A stretch of DNA of 35,268 nt. Source: Leptospira chreensis (GTDB taxonomy: Bacteria > Spirochaetota > Leptospiria > Leptospirales > Leptospiraceae). The stretch covers positions 1 through 35,268 of the forward strand of contig NZ_JAFFPS010000072.1 in NCBI RefSeq assembly GCF_016919165.1, in the 5' to 3' direction. Position 1 is the stretch's first letter. Every line of letters starts with the position of its first letter. Of the stretch, positions 1 to 8,765 are shown one piece after another. The translations under genes and the position numbers were made by a program. The notes beneath the pieces were generated by a model. The model did not search any database. It was not told where the DNA came from and saw only the letters and a program-made list of their open reading frames with translations.

Positions 1-2
1 AA

Positions 3-209
3 AAAGAAAATGCCAATTATATCGAATCCCAAGGCGCAGCGGTGACCATTCACTCCACATCGGATGATCCCACAAGGCTTGTGCAAATTCTCCTCGGATG
101 GAAAGACCATTCTGAAATCCTCAGAGAAATGGGGCATACATCTTTATCCCTTTCCAATGTGAATGCAGCTTACCAAACTGTTTCCTATTTTTTCACCGAC
201 AAAGTCTGA
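3..209 (+). CDS. murG: MurG C-terminal fragment (UDP-GlcNAc transferase, lipid II synthesis)
   Basis: This is the 3' end of a gene that begins before the window; the frame is open from base 3 to a TGA at 207-209. The tail has the MurG C-terminal pattern: an NAxYIExxGAAVTI segment, then a stretch with regularly spaced leucines (RLVQILLGWKDHSEILREM). MurG adds GlcNAc to lipid I at the inner face of the cytoplasmic membrane. murC starts 12 bases downstream on the same strand, the common murG-murC order of cell-wall clusters, and this supports the call. Only about 68 residues are visible, so catalytic residues cannot be checked. Confidence 0.8.
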   Translation, partial: KENANYIESQGAAVTIHSTSDDPTRLVQILLGWKDHSEILREMGHTSLSLSNVNAAYQTVSYFFTDKV

Positions 210-221
210 AGCCTTAAACTA

Positions 222-1637
222 ATGAAAGGTCCGATTTTATTTTTGGGAATTGGTGGGAGTGGGATGTCGAGTCTTGCCCATATGGCACTAGATTTAAACC
301 TATCTGTTCTTGGTTACGATAAAAAGAATTCAGAAACCACTGCCTTTCTTGCCGAACGGGGAGCCATCATTGAAAACGACATCTCTCAAATTCCTTTAGA
401 GGGAATCGAGATGGTGGTTTATAGTTCGGCGATCAATGATAAACACAAACAAGTGTTTGCTGAAATTAAAGAAAAAAATATCCCTCTCAAACATAGATCC
501 GAATTTATGCACCTTTTGGTTTCCAACCAAAAATCCATTTCCGTTGCCGGTAGCCATGGAAAAACTTCTACAACCACTATGGTTTCTCAAATCCTTACAG
601 AAGTCGGAATGGATCCCACAATCATGATTGGTGGAGATACAAGCCTTCTTGAAAAACGTGGTGGGAAAATAGGAGGGGGAGAATTTGCTGTTTATGAATC
701 GGACGAATCAGACGGAACTTTTTTAAAACACAAAGCCTCCATCCGGCTATTGACCAATATTGACAATGACCATCTGGATTATTACAAAACCCGGGAACGT
801 CTCGAAGATGCATTTTTTGAATATATGGCGTTCGGGACGGAGGGGGTGGCTGTTTTGTATGCGCATGATCCGGGAATTCGGGATGTCCTCTTACATAAAA
901 CCAAAGAGGTTTCTTTTTCGCCTAACTTTCGTCTCTATCTTTGTATGGAAGAACCAGAAACTAAGTCCGAATGGTACCAAAGGCTCAAATCCAAACTAGG
1001 GGACCAACTCACTCAAGTCACCTATCAGATCAAAGACGATAATTTATTATTTGATTTTCCAGGGTTCGGATCCCTTTCCTTACACTTACCCTATCCAGGA
1101 GTCCATTATCTAACTAACGGGCTTGTGGCTGTGGTAGGAGCCTATGCCTCGGGAGTTTCGCCAAAAGTTTCTGCAGAAATCCTTTCTCGTTATATTGGTG
1201 TAAAACGTAGGCAAGAAGGTTTGGGGGATTGGAAGGGAATCACTGTGATGGATGACTATGGCCACCATCCCACAGAAATTGCTATGGTGATCCGATCCTT
1301 ACAAAACAAACTCAAATCGAAGGGAAGGCTTGTCGTACTTTTCCAACCACATCGTTATACTCGCACGCAGTTGTTACTGGAAGATTTGGCAAAGTCTTTG
1401 GGCATTGCGGAAATTCTCTTTTTACTTCCCATCTATTCTGCAGGGGAAACTCCGATTCCAGGAATCACTCATGAATCTTTTATTCCCTTTCTAAAAAAAG
1501 AAAACACACAAATTTTAGAGGGAGTGATAGAAAAGGATTTGGTTTCCATCAAATCCAAGTTAGAACCAGGGGACATGTTACTTTGTTTAGGTGCGGGGAA
1601 TGTAAGAGATTGGGGTCTTCGATTACTCGAAACCTAA
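222..1637 (+). CDS. murC: UDP-N-acetylmuramate--L-alanine ligase MurC
   Basis: MurC is the cytoplasmic ATP-dependent ligase that adds L-Ala to UDP-MurNAc, the first step of stem-peptide synthesis. The 471-aa length is normal for the family. Visible features in order: an N-terminal Rossmann motif LGIGGSGMS (residues 8-16), the Mur-ligase ATP loop GSHGKTST (110-117), an ESDESDGTF segment corresponding to the family's EADESD motif, NIDNDHLDYY in the central domain, and DDYGHHPTEI at the start of the C-terminal domain. It follows murG by 12 bases, so the two are probably co-transcribed. It ends 34 bases before the convergent purK stop. All key motifs are intact. Confidence 0.97.
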   Translation: MKGPILFLGIGGSGMSSLAHMALDLNLSVLGYDKKNSETTAFLAERGAIIENDISQIPLEGIEMVVYSSAINDKHKQVFAEIKEKNIPLKHRSEFMHLLVSNQKSISVAGSHGKTSTTTMVSQILTEVGMDPTIMIGGDTSLLEKRGGKIGGGEFAVYESDESDGTFLKHKASIRLLTNIDNDHLDYYKTRERLEDAFFEYMAFGTEGVAVLYAHDPGIRDVLLHKTKEVSFSPNFRLYLCMEEPETKSEWYQRLKSKLGDQLTQVTYQIKDDNLLFDFPGFGSLSLHLPYPGVHYLTNGLVAVVGAYASGVSPKVSAEILSRYIGVKRRQEGLGDWKGITVMDDYGHHPTEIAMVIRSLQNKLKSKGRLVVLFQPHRYTRTQLLLEDLAKSLGIAEILFLLPIYSAGETPIPGITHESFIPFLKKENTQILEGVIEKDLVSIKSKLEPGDMLLCLGAGNVRDWGLRLLET

Positions 1638-1671
1638 AAAACTGCCGGCTTGTGCGGTATCGACTTACCGA

Positions 1672-2802
1672 TTATAGATCATGGAAGAGGGAGTTCACGT
1701 CTTCCAAATTACCTTTGAAATTCATATGCCCCATTTTCCTGCCCTGTTTGGCTTCCTTTTTCCCATAGAGATGGAGTTGGTATCTGTCATCTTTTAGAAG
1801 AGAACGAGCCACAGACAAACTTTCTTTATATTCATTTCCTAAAATATTTTTCATTAAGGTAGGTTTTGGCCTAACATCTGTTGGGGGAAGATTCCCCGTA
1901 ATCGCCAAAACATGCAATTGGAATTGAGAAAGACTTTGGCAGTCTTGGGTATAATGACCGGTATTATGAGGTCTTGGCGCAAATTCATTTAAGAAAATTT
2001 GGTTTTCTTTTAAAAAGAATTCTACACCCAGAGTCCCCACATAATCCAAAGACTCGGCAAGTTTCGAGGCCATTTGAATCGCTTCTAAATTAAGACCCGC
2101 TGGAATTCGCGCGGGATAAATCGAAAGATCTAAAATATGGTTTTTGTGTTCATTTTCCACAGCACCATAACAAACAATTTCCCCGTTTTGGAAACGAGTG
2201 AGGATGACACTAATTTCTTTTTGGAAGGGAATGACTTCTTCGACTAGATATTCTTCCTCTCCTTTCCTAAAGGCAGTTTCTAGAAATGTTTTGTATTCAG
2301 TTTCATCCTTCACCTTCACTTGTCCCTTTCCATCATATCCAAAACGTAGTGTTTTGATGATCCAAGGATAGGAAATGGCAATGTCAAACTGAGCCGTGTC
2401 TTTTGTTAAATGGAAAAATTCTGCTGTTCGAAACCCAAGTTTGCGAAAGTGGGATTTTTCTAAATACCGGTCTTGGGCAATGACAAGGGCTTTCGGTGGC
2501 GGGAATATGGAGATATTTTTGGTTTCTTTTTCCAAATATTCCAAAGTGGTTTTAGGGATATTTTCAAATTCAAAACTCAAAACATCAATTTTTGAAAGGA
2601 ATGTTTTTAAATCGGAAAGAGATTCATAAGACCCTACAGTGGCAACGGCTCCCGCTTTTTCCGAGGGAGAATTTTCATCAGAAGAATAACAAAAGAATTC
2701 ATAACCGAGAGGGAGTGCTTCTAAACACATCATCTGGCCCAGTTGTCCGGAACCTAAAACACCGATTTTTAGATTTTGTATTTCTTTAGAGGAGCTGGTC
2801 AT
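1672..2802 (-). CDS. purK: N5-carboxyaminoimidazole ribonucleotide synthase PurK
   Basis: PurK uses ATP and bicarbonate to turn AIR into N5-CAIR in de novo purine synthesis; PurE then rearranges the product. The 376-aa protein has an N-terminal [10 protein letters not shown] nucleotide-binding turn (about residues 16-25), a central ATP-grasp region including [18 protein letters not shown], and the ATP-grasp C-terminal motif [16 protein letters not shown]. Its ATG lies inside the end of purE (17-base overlap), so translation is probably coupled. It is the last gene of the murF-purE-purK run. Length and motifs are normal. Confidence 0.96.
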   Translation of the reverse strand: MTSSSKEIQNLKIGVLGSGQLGQMMCLEALPLGYEFFCYSSDENSPSEKAGAVATVGSYESLSDLKTFLSKIDVLSFEFENIPKTTLEYLEKETKNISIFPPPKALVIAQDRYLEKSHFRKLGFRTAEFFHLTKDTAQFDIAISYPWIIKTLRFGYDGKGQVKVKDETEYKTFLETAFRKGEEEYLVEEVIPFQKEISVILTRFQNGEIVCYGAVENEHKNHILDLSIYPARIPAGLNLEAIQMASKLAESLDYVGTLGVEFFLKENQIFLNEFAPRPHNTGHYTQDCQSLSQFQLHVLAITGNLPPTDVRPKPTLMKNILGNEYKESLSVARSLLKDDRYQLHLYGKKEAKQGRKMGHMNFKGNLEDVNSLFHDL

Positions 2803-3283
2803 TTTTAGAAAGTGCTAACTTACGATTATTGTCCGCATAGGACTCTAACTTTTGGTGTAACGACAAATCGATGAGAGAAAGGATACGAACGGCAAGTAAA
2901 CCAGCATTGGCTGCACCACTGGTTCCAATGGCCAAAGTGGCAACAGGAACCCCTTTGGGCATTTGTACGATGGAAAGTAGGCTATCCATTCCATTCAGAG
3001 CCTTGGATTGGACAGGAACTCCTAATACGGGTAATGTGGTTAAGGAAGCAGTCATTCCTGGTAAATGGGCGGCACCACCGGCACCAGCAATGATGACTCC
3101 AAACCCATTTTGTTTTGCAGATTTTGCAAACTGTACCATCCGTTCCGGAGAACGGTGTGCTGACACAATTTCTTTTTCAAAAGGAATTCCAAACTCTGTT
3201 AAAATATCACAGGCTTCCTTCATGGTTTCCCAATCAGAATGGGATCCCATAATGACAGCTACTTTTGGTAGATTTGTAGGCAT
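2786..3283 (-). CDS. purE: N5-CAIR mutase PurE (class I)
   Basis: PurE converts N5-CAIR to CAIR in the cytoplasm. The 165-aa length and sequence are those of the bacterial class I enzyme. Signature segments are [11 protein letters not shown] near the N-terminus, [10 protein letters not shown] (the catalytic-His SAHR motif), [13 protein letters not shown], and [18 protein letters not shown]. Together with the adjacent purK this gives the two-step bacterial carboxylation route. The gene lies 30 bases downstream of murF and overlaps purK by 17 bases, consistent with one transcript. Confidence 0.97.
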   Translation of the reverse strand: MPTNLPKVAVIMGSHSDWETMKEACDILTEFGIPFEKEIVSAHRSPERMVQFAKSAKQNGFGVIIAGAGGAAHLPGMTASLTTLPVLGVPVQSKALNGMDSLLSIVQMPKGVPVATLAIGTSGAANAGLLAVRILSLIDLSLHQKLESYADNNRKLALSKNDQLL

Positions 3284-3313
3284 AAGTTGAATCTAGGAAA
3301 AGCCATTTCTTCA

Positions 3314-4693
3314 TCAACCCTTAAATGTTTCTAAGGCCAACACAATTCTTTCCATTTTCATAGATCTAGATCCCTTGACTAGGATTACCGATTTTTTAGG
3401 AACATTGGCTTTCACAAATTGGATGAGAGCGTCGACTTCCGTAAAACACTGAGCTCCCGAAACTTTTTTTACCATCGGTTTGGTTTCTTCGCCAAACCCA
3501 AGTAAGATTCCTTTTCCTATCCGATGAATTTCTTTTCCCACTGTCTCATGGTAGTATTTGGAAAATTTTCCGAGTTCCTTCATGGAACCAAGGATCCAAG
3601 CTATGTTTTGATTTTTAGCAAACTGTTCTGCTGCTCCGATGCTGGAAAGCATCGATTCTGGATTGGCGTTATAACAATCGTCAATGATCGTAAAATATCC
3701 TTTATTTAGATTCAATCGTTTGTCAGGACTTTTATAATTTTGAATGGTTTTCACAATTTGTTCAGAATTCATTTTAAAGTGTTCCCCGACAGCCACCATA
3801 CCTCGGACATTGCTCAGAAGTTTGGATCCAGGAAGTTTCCAGTGAATTTCTTTCTTTTTCCATTCTAATAGAAATCCACTCGTTTCTATTTTTTTTACTT
3901 TTAGATCCGGTTTGTTTTTATGTTTCCAAATCACAAGTTTGGTATTTTGTTTTTTCGTTCGTTGTTTGACTCGATTTAAAAACTCCAAATCATCCGGAAC
4001 GAAGAGTACGGAACTCTCTTTCATTCCACTAATGATATCGATTTTTTCTTCCGCGATGGCTTCTCTGGATTTGAGATTTTCAATATGAGCCGAACCAATA
4101 TTGGTGATCAGGGCATGGGTCGGTTCTGCAATCCGCGAGAGCCTTGCGATCTCTCCTCTATGGTTCATCCCCAACTCACAAACCACCACACGCGTTAATT
4201 CTGTAATGCGAAACAAAGTAAAGGGAAGACCAATCTCATTATTGTAATTTTTTTCCGTAATCACAACGGACTTAGGATTTAGAAAATCAAATAGTCCACC
4301 TAATAGATCTTTGGTTGTTGTCTTTCCGGAAGAACCTGTGACGGCAAGGACAATGGGGGAAAATCGATTTCTATGGTATCGTGCTAAAGTCCCGAGCGCT
4401 TTTAAACTATCGGGAACGAATATGGCCTTTTTTCTATCTGAATCGGATAAGCTTTTTAGAATAGAATGATTCTTTTCACAAAGAAAACCAAGGGCTCCTT
4501 TGGAAAGAGCATCTGGGATAAATTCATGTCCATCTCTTGTCCCTCGTAAGGGAATAAACAATGACCCTGGTTTGGTTTCCGCAGAAGAGGTGGTGATCCA
4601 CCGGAAGGTAGGATTGTCTTTCCGTTCCCAATGTACGTCTTTGGAAAACAAACTTAGAATAGTTGACAGGGAATATTCAAATGGTGCGATCAT
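3314..4693 (-). CDS. murF: UDP-MurNAc-tripeptide--D-alanyl-D-alanine ligase MurF
   Basis: MurF adds D-Ala-D-Ala to UDP-MurNAc-tripeptide and completes the cytoplasmic peptidoglycan precursor. The 459-aa protein has the Mur ligase ATP loop TGSSGKTTTKD, EKNYNNEIGLP and LITNIGSAHIENL in the central domain, and DDCYNANPESM in the C-terminal domain, all typical of MurF rather than MurC/D/E. AGAAG lies just before the ATG and fits a ribosome binding site. The gene heads the murF-purE-purK run and is transcribed opposite to murG-murC, so the usual contiguous mra/dcw order is broken here. Its start faces the oxidoreductase gene across 51 bases. Confidence 0.96.
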   Translation of the reverse strand: MIAPFEYSLSTILSLFSKDVHWERKDNPTFRWITTSSAETKPGSLFIPLRGTRDGHEFIPDALSKGALGFLCEKNHSILKSLSDSDRKKAIFVPDSLKALGTLARYHRNRFSPIVLAVTGSSGKTTTKDLLGGLFDFLNPKSVVITEKNYNNEIGLPFTLFRITELTRVVVCELGMNHRGEIARLSRIAEPTHALITNIGSAHIENLKSREAIAEEKIDIISGMKESSVLFVPDDLEFLNRVKQRTKKQNTKLVIWKHKNKPDLKVKKIETSGFLLEWKKKEIHWKLPGSKLLSNVRGMVAVGEHFKMNSEQIVKTIQNYKSPDKRLNLNKGYFTIIDDCYNANPESMLSSIGAAEQFAKNQNIAWILGSMKELGKFSKYYHETVGKEIHRIGKGILLGFGEETKPMVKKVSGAQCFTEVDALIQFVKANVPKKSVILVKGSRSMKMERIVLALETFKG

Positions 4694-4744
4694 AGCTTCT
4701 ACGCCAGTTTCTTTCAGAAAGAAAGATTTGGAAGAAAAAGATAA

Positions 4745-5785
4745 ATGAAACGATCCAAAATCAAAACCATCCTGATCGGCCTAGGACGGATTGGTTCCAG
4801 TTTGGAATCGGATCCTTTTCGGAAAAAACCCTGCACCCATACGGGAGTTTTACAATCCGATTGGGGAAAGGATCGATTTTCCTTGGTTTTGGGTTTGGAT
4901 ACAAAAGAAGAAAAATGCCAAGAGTTCCAATCCCTTTGGACAGCGGAGACTAGCCAAGTTTCCCCAGACCCCACAAAGACAAAATTCCCACCTTCTATCG
5001 CACTTGCCGTGATTACCACCCCAAGTGCCTACCACGAAGAATGGGCCAAACACTGCATTCGTTCGGGAATCCCAAACTTACTCATCGAAAAACCGGTGGC
5101 ACTCACCAAAGCAGGTGCCAAAAGAATACAAACTCTTGCAAAGAAACATAATACCCGGATTTGGATCAACCACGAGAGGCGTTACCACCCCAGTTACCAT
5201 TATGTCAAAGACCAACTAACAAGAGGGAATTTGGGAACACTAAAATCCATTCGTGCTTCTGTTTTCACTTCTGCTAAAAATCCAGGTCTTGCATTTTCTA
5301 AGTTAGGTGGAGGGCCACTTCTCCATGACGGAACTCATGCTTTGGATCTCATCCATTGGTTTCTCGGAAAACCCAAGTTAGTGGATGCAAAACTAGAACG
5401 ACCCAAAAAAGGAGCCGTGGAGTCGAGGGCCACAGCATGGTTTCAGACAAAATCGGGTGTGGATGTTTTTTTAGATGTGGCTGGGGGACGAGACTACTTT
5501 CAATTTGAACTCGATCTACATACAGATACTCATAGAATCATTTGTTCCAATGATGGATTTCAGTTTTATCAATCCGAAACTTCGAAGTTGTACAAAGGTT
5601 TTCGTAGTTTGGTTTCTTATGAACCGAAGTTATTTCCGAAACCCGAATCTTCGAATGCATTTTTAGGAATTTATGAAGAAATTTTCCAAGTGATTACCGG
5701 AAAAAAACAGAGGATGGAAGGGACTCTCTCTGACAATATCGAGATTCTAGATTTGATAGAATCCATTTATAGGCGAAAACAATGA
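4745..5785 (+). CDS. Gfo/Idh/MocA-family NAD(P)-dependent oxidoreductase
   Basis: This 346-aa protein has the two-domain layout of Gfo/Idh/MocA dehydrogenases. An N-terminal Rossmann fold carries the dinucleotide motif GLGRIGS (about residues 12-18), and the family motif EKPVALT appears at about residues 117-123, with the EKP lysine expected to be catalytic. A C-terminal alpha/beta domain includes HDGTHALDLIHW. Such enzymes usually oxidise or reduce sugars, inositols or related alcohols, but the substrate cannot be read from sequence. The stop overlaps the next gene's start by ATGA, so it is probably co-translated with the ABC1-kinase-like gene and lspA. A sugar role in cell-surface synthesis is possible but is inference. 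Confidence 0.88.
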   Translation: MKRSKIKTILIGLGRIGSSLESDPFRKKPCTHTGVLQSDWGKDRFSLVLGLDTKEEKCQEFQSLWTAETSQVSPDPTKTKFPPSIALAVITTPSAYHEEWAKHCIRSGIPNLLIEKPVALTKAGAKRIQTLAKKHNTRIWINHERRYHPSYHYVKDQLTRGNLGTLKSIRASVFTSAKNPGLAFSKLGGGPLLHDGTHALDLIHWFLGKPKLVDAKLERPKKGAVESRATAWFQTKSGVDVFLDVAGGRDYFQFELDLHTDTHRIICSNDGFQFYQSETSKLYKGFRSLVSYEPKLFPKPESSNAFLGIYEEIFQVITGKKQRMEGTLSDNIEILDLIESIYRRKQ

Positions 5786-7416
5786 ACTCCAAACAAAACA
5801 GGTCTATTTCTATTTATTTTTTTGTACTCCAAACTTGGTTTGAACATTTAGTCATTACCAAAATCAAACGGAAGTTCCAATCCCAAACAAAATATGAATC
5901 CGTCCGGGTTCAATTTTTAAAACGGAAAGGGAAGGAGACAAAAAATCTCTTCTTTCAGTTAGGTGGGGTTTATATTAAAATCGGACAGTTTGTCAGTAAT
6001 TTATTCCATGTATTGCCTGAAGAATTTTTGTGGGAACTCCAGGACCTCCAAGATAAAATTCCGCCGAGAGAATTTGAGGATATTAATAAACGTTGGCTCA
6101 GTGATTACAAAAAATCCATGACGGAAATTTTTACGGATTTGGACAAAACCTCTTACGCCAGCGCGTCCACAGCCCAAGTCCATATTGGTTATTACAATGG
6201 CAAAAAAGTCGCCATCAAAACCCTTTATCCGGGAATCGAAGAAGATGCTCTCCGAGATCTAAAAACCATAGGGCGAGTGCTTTGGCTCATTGATCGTTTT
6301 GTATTTAAAATTTCTGCCAAAGAAGTAAACGAACAACTCCATTCCATGATTCGTTCGGAACTTGACCTTCGGAGCGAACTAAAAAACCTCAAATACACCA
6401 AACAACTATTTGCTTTAGAAAAGGATTTTTTCTTTCCGAGCGCCATCGATGAACTTTGTAACAAACATACATTGGTCACAGAGTTTGTAGAAGGGAAAAA
6501 AATATATGAGTTAGGAAATTTAGAATCTCATACAAAAAAGAATCCAAACTTAGAAAAATTGGTCCGCGCTTATATTTTAATGATTTTTGAATACCGGTTC
6601 TTTCATGCCGATCCCCATCCGGGAAATTTAATTTTTATGGAAACTGGGGAATTATGTTTTATCGACTTTGGTGCCGTCCAGTCCATCTCGGAAGAAGAAA
6701 CTCGCATTTTAGAACGTATACTCATCGGTGCTATGAGAAAGGATTACCACTTAATCACGGAATCACTATTTGAACTGGGAGCTGTTACCGAGTCCTTATC
6801 CAAAGAAGAACTCATTCAAATTGTTAAATATTCCCTAGAGAAACTCAATCGAATTTTGGATTCTACTGATCACTTCCGTAATATTGGTTTCGATACACTT
6901 CGTCCAGCCGAAGACCTTCGATTTTTAAAAGAAATCCAAGTGAGTTTAAAACGCCTTCTTTCCAGTCTCAAACTGCCACCCAATTTCTTAAGCCTCCATC
7001 GCGTACTTGCTCTGTTACTCGGGAACTCTTCTTATTTGGATCCCACACGTTCCATGATTGATTATGCAGAGAAACCTTTCGCTCAAATTGTTCTAAAGGG
7101 CAGTTCTCTCAAAAAACTTTGGAAGGACGAAGGGGAAGAATTTATCACCAGTCTATTCTCCTTACCAAAAGAATTTAATGAATTCTTATACAAATGGAAC
7201 CGAGGAGAGTTCCAGGCCCCCGATTCTACAAGAAAAGAGGAACTTCGGTTAAAAGAGATTTTCACTTTCGGAGCCCTCGGTTCGATATTTTTCTTTTTCG
7301 GAATGTATTATTCGGAAAAATTCTGGAAAGAACCAAGCATATTATTTTATATACTATCAGGACTTAGTTTTTGGTCTTTAGCCAAATCAAGTCTAAGTTA
7401 CTGGAAACAAAAATAA
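5782..7416 (+). CDS. ABC1/UbiB-family atypical kinase, membrane-anchored
   Basis: The 544-aa protein shows the hallmarks of the ABC1 (UbiB/ADCK) protein-kinase-like family. It has the KIGQ motif (66-69), an alanine-rich loop ASASTAQV in place of the glycine-rich loop (126-133), VAIK with the ATP lysine (146), the catalytic loop HADPHPGN (275-282) and the metal-binding DFG (295-297). Two hydrophobic segments near the C-terminus (about 495-535) suggest a membrane anchor, as in other family members. Known relatives support quinone synthesis or lipid homeostasis through ATPase activity. The start overlaps the preceding oxidoreductase stop, and lspA follows by 18 bases. No ubi/men gene is nearby, so the substrate pathway is open. 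Confidence 0.9.
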   Translation: MNSKQNRSISIYFFVLQTWFEHLVITKIKRKFQSQTKYESVRVQFLKRKGKETKNLFFQLGGVYIKIGQFVSNLFHVLPEEFLWELQDLQDKIPPREFEDINKRWLSDYKKSMTEIFTDLDKTSYASASTAQVHIGYYNGKKVAIKTLYPGIEEDALRDLKTIGRVLWLIDRFVFKISAKEVNEQLHSMIRSELDLRSELKNLKYTKQLFALEKDFFFPSAIDELCNKHTLVTEFVEGKKIYELGNLESHTKKNPNLEKLVRAYILMIFEYRFFHADPHPGNLIFMETGELCFIDFGAVQSISEEETRILERILIGAMRKDYHLITESLFELGAVTESLSKEELIQIVKYSLEKLNRILDSTDHFRNIGFDTLRPAEDLRFLKEIQVSLKRLLSSLKLPPNFLSLHRVLALLLGNSSYLDPTRSMIDYAEKPFAQIVLKGSSLKKLWKDEGEEFITSLFSLPKEFNEFLYKWNRGEFQAPDSTRKEELRLKEIFTFGALGSIFFFFGMYYSEKFWKEPSILFYILSGLSFWSLAKSSLSYWKQK

Positions 7417-7434
7417 ACGGACTTTCTCTAATTT

Positions 7435-7995
7435 ATGAATCTACCTAAAACCCCATTTTTTTCGGTCTTTAAACCTGGATACCTTGCTTTCGTTGCTTTT
7501 GGACTTTTTTTAGATTTATCATCCAAATACATCATCATCACCAAAATGTTGGCTCATGAAAGTATTCCCGTGTTAGGTGATTTTTTCCGACTTTCTTTAA
7601 CCTTTAACACTGGATTTGTTTTTGGACTCTTCCAAGACAATGCTCTTCCTTCTCTATTTGCGACAGGATTTGCGATCATATTTTTGATTTTCTATCGTTG
7701 GCAGAATGCGGATTTAGGAAATGCTTGGGGTTGGAATTTTGTTATGGCTGGGGCTTTCGGAAACTTCTCCGATAAATTCTTTGTGAAAATTCCCGGTGTC
7801 GGTTTTCGATTTGGATTCACTCCGGAAAAACCAGGAATTGAATACATTGGTGTGGTAGACTTTTTAGACTTTGAATGGCCTGACTTTTTACTTTTTGACC
7901 GTTGGCCTGCTTTCAATGTCGCAGACTCTTGTGTGTCGATTGGGATCGTAATTCTACTACTTACTATGGATTGGAAAGAATTAGATAAAAAATAA
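7435..7995 (+). CDS. lspA: Lipoprotein signal peptidase LspA (signal peptidase II)
   Basis: LspA is the inner-membrane aspartyl protease that removes signal peptides from diacylglyceryl-prolipoproteins. The 186-aa protein has four hydrophobic segments. The two catalytic aspartates are visible in GNFSDKF (D113, the usual GNxxDR motif) and FNVADS (D164). VVDFLDF between them is also typical. Between GNFSDKF and VVDFLDF there are roughly 20 more residues than in the E. coli enzyme, and the normal Arg after the first Asp is Lys. Two lipoproteins in this window (at 21.2 and 22.5 kb) would be substrates. A strong hairpin lies just after the stop. Confidence 0.92.
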   Translation: MNLPKTPFFSVFKPGYLAFVAFGLFLDLSSKYIIITKMLAHESIPVLGDFFRLSLTFNTGFVFGLFQDNALPSLFATGFAIIFLIFYRWQNADLGNAWGWNFVMAGAFGNFSDKFFVKIPGVGFRFGFTPEKPGIEYIGVVDFLDFEWPDFLLFDRWPAFNVADSCVSIGIVILLLTMDWKELDKK

Positions 7996-8011
7996 AACCG
8001 TCTCAAAACTC

Positions 8012-8044
8012 ATTGGGGATCTTCAAAATGAAACGATCCCCAAT
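8012..8044. terminator. Bidirectional hairpin terminator between convergent genes
   Basis: A perfect 10-base inverted repeat (ATTGGGGATC / GATCCCCAAT) encloses a 13-base loop, and the loop can pair further (TTC/GAA). It sits in the 59 bases between the lspA stop and the stop of the convergent nitrilase-like gene. Position and stem strength fit a shared intrinsic terminator, although the T-runs on each side are short (about 3-4). Confidence 0.72.
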
Positions 8045-8054
8045 CCAATTTCCC

Positions 8055-8765
8055 TTATAACAAATAACTTCTCATCACATTCACAGACAAAGTTTTTAAA
8101 ACATCTTTATCTTCTTCGATTTTTCCGACTTTCCAATTGATTCCAGAAGGAGAAGCATAAAGACTTCTTGCAGGTTTTCCTTCGGAAGGCCCACAAACAC
8201 GAATTAAATGGATAGATTTTTCTTTAGCAAGAGACTCAAAGTAAGTCAAATCTTCTTCGTAATTACGTTTTTCATCCGCATAGGATAGATAAAATATAAT
8301 TTCGATCTCTTCTTTTTTGAATTCTTTCCAAATCGATTCATTTTCTAAATCTTCACCGACAAGAAGTCCAAAACGAAGTCCACCCATAATGAATATGGAT
8401 TCTGTTTTTCCCGGAACCACACCTGGTTCTTTTGTTGCTGTAGGGGATTTTTTTTCATAGAAATCAACAAGGACGAGAGACTGAACAATGGGAAGAGCCG
8501 ATACGAGATTGCCATCAGCATTTTTACGATAATGGCTGCCACCAAGGATCACTCCCGGAAAACTTTCTGAGATTTCCAAAATATGATCTTGGTATTCTTT
8601 TTCGTGTTTGGCGGCGTTCTCTGGAGATTCACTTTGAAAGAAATGCGGAAAACCTTCCGGTAAAAGTAAAAAATGGGCCTTACTTTGTTGGATTTTGGAA
8701 ATTTCCTCAGGGCTTAAACGTTTATGAAGGTTTTTCTGATAGATTGCGATTTTGATGACGGCCAT
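8055..8765 (-). CDS. Nitrilase-fold (carbon-nitrogen hydrolase) protein lacking the catalytic cysteine
   Basis: The 236-aa product aligns by eye with the nitrilase/CN-hydrolase superfamily. The first triad position is kept as E37 in LLPEGF, and a lysine is present in FYEKKSPT (about K105). The segment that normally reads ICxD reads VGED (136-139), with Gly at the nucleophile Cys position. The following core has family-like strands (IEIIFYLSYADE, SIHLIRVCGP), and C191 in that last strand is not in the nucleophile position. It is therefore probably a non-catalytic paralogue, or acts by another mechanism. Its ATG overlaps the stop of the upstream 637-aa gene as TAATG, so the two are translationally coupled and may work together. 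The fold call is good; the function is unknown. Confidence 0.75.
   Translation of the reverse strand: MAVIKIAIYQKNLHKRLSPEEISKIQQSKAHFLLLPEGFPHFFQSESPENAAKHEKEYQDHILEISESFPGVILGGSHYRKNADGNLVSALPIVQSLVLVDFYEKKSPTATKEPGVVPGKTESIFIMGGLRFGLLVGEDLENESIWKEFKKEEIEIIFYLSYADEKRNYEEDLTYFESLAKEKSIHLIRVCGPSEGKPARSLYASPSGINWKVGKIEEDKDVLKTLSVNVMRSYLL

Noticed and set aside
1652..1667. CGGTA/TACCG hairpin between murC and purK
   Set aside because: Only a 5-base stem, with no T-run next to it; too weak to call a terminator.
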